Assembly: GCF_017495225.1 (NCBI RefSeq)
Contig: NZ_JAFEIG010000004.1
Coordinates: forward strand, 62,001-126,000
Length of the DNA: 64,000 bases
Reading direction: 5' to 3'
DNA from: Daejeonella sp.
GTDB taxonomy: Bacteria; Bacteroidota; Bacteroidia; Sphingobacteriales; Sphingobacteriaceae
Of the stretch, positions 61,345-64,000 are shown in pieces. The position numbers and the translations under genes were made by a program. Position 1 is the first letter of the stretch. Every line of letters starts with the position of its first letter. The notes under the pieces were generated by a model that was not told where the DNA came from, did no database searches, and saw nothing but the letters and a program-made list of their open reading frames with translations.

Positions 61345-62490
61345 ATGGTAAACGCTGAATTTTTTGCTCAACAATTTTTAGGAAATAGCATTCAAAACTA
61401 TTGCATTTTTGCGGCTATACTTCTGTTTGGTTTGTTATTTAAGCGTATTTTTTCGAGGCTTTTAAGCAGACTTATGTTTCGCTTGTTTATGCGAATCCAA
61501 ACAGGTGCAGATCCTAAAATCTTTATAGATCTTTTGATGCGGCCAGTTGAAGTGCTTATACTTTTTGTGGTAGTATATTTAGCTATCAATCAATTAGACT
61601 ATCCACTCCAAGAGGTCATATTTAGGAGAAGTACCTTGGTAAACTCCTTACCATCCGTATTTGAAATCACTCTGATTGAAATAATCGACAATGTATTTTT
61701 ATTTCTCTTTATCGTTTCTTCTTTTTGGATATTTTTAAGAATTATTGATTTCATCGCTTATGTATTTGAATACAAAGCAACTTTCTCTGAATCAAAAACC
61801 GATAGTCAGATGGTACCTTTTATTAAGGAACTATCCAAGATATTAACTATTGTTTTTGCTGTATTTGTGATCTTAGGTGCCGTTTTTAAGTTAAATGTGG
61901 CCACTATTATTGCTGGTTTAGGAATTGGGGGTATTGCAGTTGCATTGGCAGCTCAAGATACGCTACAAAACTTGCTTGGCTCGTTTACCATTTTTGCTGA
62001 TAAACCATTTGTTGTGGGCGATCTTGTTCGAATCGACAAATTTGAAGGCACAATTGAAAAAGTTGGTTTTAGAAGTACCCTCATTCGAACGCTCGACAAA
62101 ACATTGGTTGTTATTCCCAATAAGAAAATGGTTGATAGTCCGCTAGAAAATTTGAGCCTCAGAAACCTCAGAAGAATGAAGTTTAATATTGGATTGAAAT
62201 ATGAAACTCCAGTGGACACGATGAAAAAAATTTCGACTGAGATTCAAAATTTTGTAAACAATCATCCTGCTACTAGTCCGGATACCCTTGTTAGCTTCGA
62301 CTCCTTTGGCGAATCGTCACTAAACATACAAGTACTCTATTTTATTGAGATCGTTGATTACAACGAATATATGCACATCAGGGAGGATATTAATTATCGC
62401 ATAATGCAGATTGTGACAGAAAATGGAGCAGGATTTGCTTTCCCTTCTCAAACGGTTTATAATGAATATATTGGAACAAAGGCAGAGTAA
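61345..62490 (+). CDS. MscS-type mechanosensitive ion channel
   Basis: A 381-residue membrane protein with about four to five transmembrane segments, the pore-lining Gly/Ala-rich helix (GLGIGGIAVALAAQDTLQNLLGS), and the cytoplasmic MscS beta domain (FADKPFVVGDLVRI, GTIEKVGFRSTLIRT, VVIPNKKMVDSPLENLS) followed by an alpha/beta end. It should open under membrane tension to release osmolytes during hypo-osmotic shock. Alone on its strand, between two terminators. Confidence 0.9.
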   Translation: MVNAEFFAQQFLGNSIQNYCIFAAILLFGLLFKRIFSRLLSRLMFRLFMRIQTGADPKIFIDLLMRPVEVLILFVVVYLAINQLDYPLQEVIFRRSTLVNSLPSVFEITLIEIIDNVFLFLFIVSSFWIFLRIIDFIAYVFEYKATFSESKTDSQMVPFIKELSKILTIVFAVFVILGAVFKLNVATIIAGLGIGGIAVALAAQDTLQNLLGSFTIFADKPFVVGDLVRIDKFEGTIEKVGFRSTLIRTLDKTLVVIPNKKMVDSPLENLSLRNLRRMKFNIGLKYETPVDTMKKISTEIQNFVNNHPATSPDTLVSFDSFGESSLNIQVLYFIEIVDYNEYMHIREDINYRIMQIVTENGAGFAFPSQTVYNEYIGTKAE

Positions 62491-62525
62491 TATTTATTAA
62501 TTCTATAGTCCCATTTTCGAGGCAT

Positions 62526-62557
62526 AAAAAAAGCCGGTTTTTAAACCGGCTTTATAA
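62526..62557. terminator. bidirectional intrinsic terminator
   Basis: AAAGCCGGTTT (62530-62540) pairs with AAACCGGCTTT (62543-62553), with A-rich sequence to the left giving a strong T-run on the minus strand. It closes the small Cys-rich gene on the minus strand and probably the MscS gene on the plus strand. Confidence 0.92.
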
Positions 62558-62563
62558 TTTTAA

Positions 62564-62749
62564 TTAATCTTTCTTTTTTGAAGATTTTTTAGTTTTTCCT
62601 TTATCTGAACAGCAGTCCATTTTACAATCTTTTCCCATTTTACATTCCATTTTCTCACCTTTTTGTGACTTAGTTTTAGGCTCTTGAGCGCTAAGTGTTA
62701 AAGTTGCAGCAAAGAATGCAATTGCTAAAAATCCGCTTAATTTTTTCAT
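62564..62749 (-). CDS. small secreted Cys- and Lys-rich protein
   Basis: A 61-residue protein with a clear signal peptide (about 1-21, ending LSAQ), leaving a mature peptide of about 40 residues with the cysteine pattern C-x5-C-x3-CC (CKMGKDCKMDCC) in a very Lys-rich and Met-containing context. I do not recognise a family. The pattern suggests binding of a thiophilic metal such as copper outside the cytoplasm, by inference only. It lies 11 nt after psd on the same strand and ends at the strong terminator. Confidence 0.65.
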   Translation of the reverse strand: MKKLSGFLAIAFFAATLTLSAQEPKTKSQKGEKMECKMGKDCKMDCCSDKGKTKKSSKKKD

Positions 62750-62760
62750 CGTATTTATTT

Positions 62761-63426
62761 TTATGGTTTATTTAAATGTGCTAGTACAGTAATTCCACCT
62801 TTAACGGTATCACCCAGTCCAACTTTGATATCTGTACCTAAAGGTAAGAAAAGATCTACTCTCGACCCAAATTTAATGAATCCAAATTCTTCACCTTGAA
62901 TTGACTCTTGCCCTTCTTTTGAATAGCAAACAATCCTTCTAGCTAGGGCTCCTGCTATTTGACGAAATAATACCGAAACGCCTGATTTGTTTTCTATTAC
63001 AATCGTGGTTCTTTCGTTTTCGGTAGATGATTTCGGATTCCAAGCAAATAAAAACTTGCCTGGATGATATTTGTAATATTTTACGATGCCTGAGATTGGA
63101 TTTCTATTAATATGAACATTAATAGGCGACATAAAAACCGAAACTTGAATTCGCTTTTCTTTAAGAAACTCAGTTTCTTCAGTTTCTTCGATCACAACTA
63201 CTTTTCCGTCTGCCGGACAGATAACATGGTCGTCATTTCGGGTTACGTTAATTGCCGGACTTCTAAAAAATTGAAGAATGATTACGAATAGTGCAAATGA
63301 AAGGATATAAATGGTCCAAATAAACCATGTTGTATCTGGTAGAAGGTATTGTACAACTGCATTTAGTACAAAAACAAATAGAATGCAGAGCGCTATGGAT
63401 GTGTATCCTTCTTTATGAATGGTCAT
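62761..63426 (-). CDS. psd: phosphatidylserine decarboxylase
   Basis: Psd makes phosphatidylethanolamine from phosphatidylserine; it is the short bacterial (Psd-A type) form of 221 residues with two N-terminal membrane helices (about 9-30 and 34-53). PADGKV (D73) and NVHINR (H105) are conserved, and the self-cleavage site that forms the pyruvoyl group is FGSRVD (G187-S188). The small Cys-rich gene follows 11 nt later. Confidence 0.93.
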   Translation of the reverse strand: MTIHKEGYTSIALCILFVFVLNAVVQYLLPDTTWFIWTIYILSFALFVIILQFFRSPAINVTRNDDHVICPADGKVVVIEETEETEFLKEKRIQVSVFMSPINVHINRNPISGIVKYYKYHPGKFLFAWNPKSSTENERTTIVIENKSGVSVLFRQIAGALARRIVCYSKEGQESIQGEEFGFIKFGSRVDLFLPLGTDIKVGLGDTVKGGITVLAHLNKP

Positions 63427-63447
63427 TATTTATTAATTAAATTTCTG

Positions 63448-63455
63448 CAAAAGTA
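63448..63455 (-). promoter_or_regulatory. -7 promoter element for psd
   Basis: On the minus strand TACTTTTG matches TAnnTTTG exactly, 21 nt upstream of the psd ATG. A -33 TTG at the expected distance was not seen. Confidence 0.45.
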
Positions 63456-63492
63456 CAAAATTGAATTAAACTGTTTGTTGGCTTTTGAATAA

Positions 63493-64000
63493 TTACGATT
63501 TAACAGCTTTGTAAATATCTTTCAAGTTTCTTCCTAAACCTTTATAATCTAAGCCATAGCCAACAACAAATTCATCTGGGATTTCAAAACCAACATAAGT
63601 AATCTCATCAAGCTCAACCTTTAAAGAATTGGGTTTTAACAAGAGTGAGCATACGTTTACAGAGGCAGGCATTTGTTTTTCAACCATTTTCAGGAGATAT
63701 TCAAGTGTTTTTCCACTGTCTACAATATCTTCTACAATAATTACATCTCTATCTTTTAAAGACATTTGCAAACCAATTTCTTCTTTGATTTTTCCGCTAC
63801 TTTTATCGCCTTCATAAGACGAAACCTTCACAAAAGTAATCTCAGAAGATATGTCAATCTCTTTGATTAAATCTGCAAGGAAAATAAAACTACCATTTAA
63901 TACACCAAGAAATACGGGGATTTTATCCTCAAAATCAATATTTAGCTGTATTGCCAATAAACGAATTCGCTTCTTAATTTGCTCATATTCAAACAAAAGT
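63493..64000 (-). CDS. hpt: hypoxanthine phosphoribosyltransferase (5' end outside window)
   Basis: The 3' part (about 168 residues) of a purine salvage enzyme that joins PRPP to hypoxanthine or guanine. The PRPP-binding motif VIIVEDIVDSGKTL is intact, as are FLGVLNGSFIFLADL, FVKVSSYEGDKSSG and the purine-binding FEIPDEFVVGYGLDYKG near the end. The frame is open to the window edge, where only a TTG occurs, and family proteins carry about 10 more N-terminal residues, so the start is not in view. Confidence 0.93.
   Translation of the reverse strand, partial: LLFEYEQIKKRIRLLAIQLNIDFEDKIPVFLGVLNGSFIFLADLIKEIDISSEITFVKVSSYEGDKSSGKIKEEIGLQMSLKDRDVIIVEDIVDSGKTLEYLLKMVEKQMPASVNVCSLLLKPNSLKVELDEITYVGFEIPDEFVVGYGLDYKGLGRNLKDIYKAVKS

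Noticed and set aside
1-64000. CRISPR arrays, tRNA or rRNA genes, prophage or transposase genes
   Set aside because: None seen by reading the intergenic gaps and gene products; a covariance-model search would be needed to exclude small RNAs.

Overview
This window is a gene-dense, low-GC chromosome segment of a member of the Bacteroidota. The evidence is a PorX (PglZ-domain regulator of type IX secretion) fragment at the left edge, several promoter -7 elements of the Bacteroidota type (TAnnTTTG), scarcity of Shine-Dalgarno sequences, and family-typical genes (DUF4175 protein, metzincin-type zinc protease, gene order LUD-ftsH-rsfS/birA). The gene set resembles Sphingobacteriales or Cytophagales, but I cannot fix the order or genus from sequence alone. 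I saw no rRNA, tRNA, CRISPR array, transposase or phage gene.

Layout. 0-6.6 kb: porX 3' end, tsaE, alanine dehydrogenase, a VanX-type D-Ala-D-Ala dipeptidase, then a leftward block (BioF-like enzyme, histidine phosphatase, small lipoprotein, PBP4). 6.8-17.5 kb: a rightward block with a metzincin protease, a phosphodiester glycosidase-like protein, the coupled DUF4175/RsbW-like/YbeY genes, an NAD-binding protein, Uup and a small membrane protein. 17.47-17.59 kb: three parS-like palindromes spaced exactly 55 bp apart, directly before mnmG. 19.6-24.7 kb: an Ig-like lipoprotein, gamma carbonic anhydrase, and divergent nadB/nadA separated by about 400 bp of very AT-rich non-coding DNA with DnaA-box-like sequences; strand composition also changes here, so this is a candidate replication origin. 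24.7-29.3 kb: a DAACS symporter, L,D-transpeptidase, thiL and an alpha-L-fucosidase. 29.3-30.9 kb: a higBA toxin-antitoxin pair between two repeat-rich non-coding stretches; the right one is locally GC-rich, rich in stem-loops and bounded by a 22-bp direct repeat. 30.9-46.1 kb: rmuC, zinc peptidase, apaG, dusB, CPBP protease, DUF2007, cdsA, a TonB-domain protein, mfd, DUF2905, Nif3-like, zinc-ribbon, TPR and KASIII-like genes. 46.6-56.5 kb: a small carboxypeptidase-regulatory-like protein, LUD protein, ftsH, rsfS, birA, dsbD, pfkA, a PQQ-type sugar dehydrogenase, a GmhA-like isomerase and a 5'-nucleotidase. 56.6-61.2 kb: the classic rpsP-rimM-trmD-rplS group, split by anmK and a membrane-protein/HTH pair. 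61.3-64 kb: an MscS-type channel, a small Cys-rich secreted protein, psd, and the 3' part of hpt.

Themes. Cell-wall turnover and recycling recur (VanX-type dipeptidase, PBP4, L,D-transpeptidase, AnmK, alanine dehydrogenase), as do tRNA and ribosome maturation (TsaE, YbeY, MnmG, DusB, RsfS, RimM, TrmD) and phospholipid synthesis (CdsA, Psd). The most interesting non-coding signals are the parS array, the candidate oriC, the structured element after higBA, and a stem-loop in the rplS leader.
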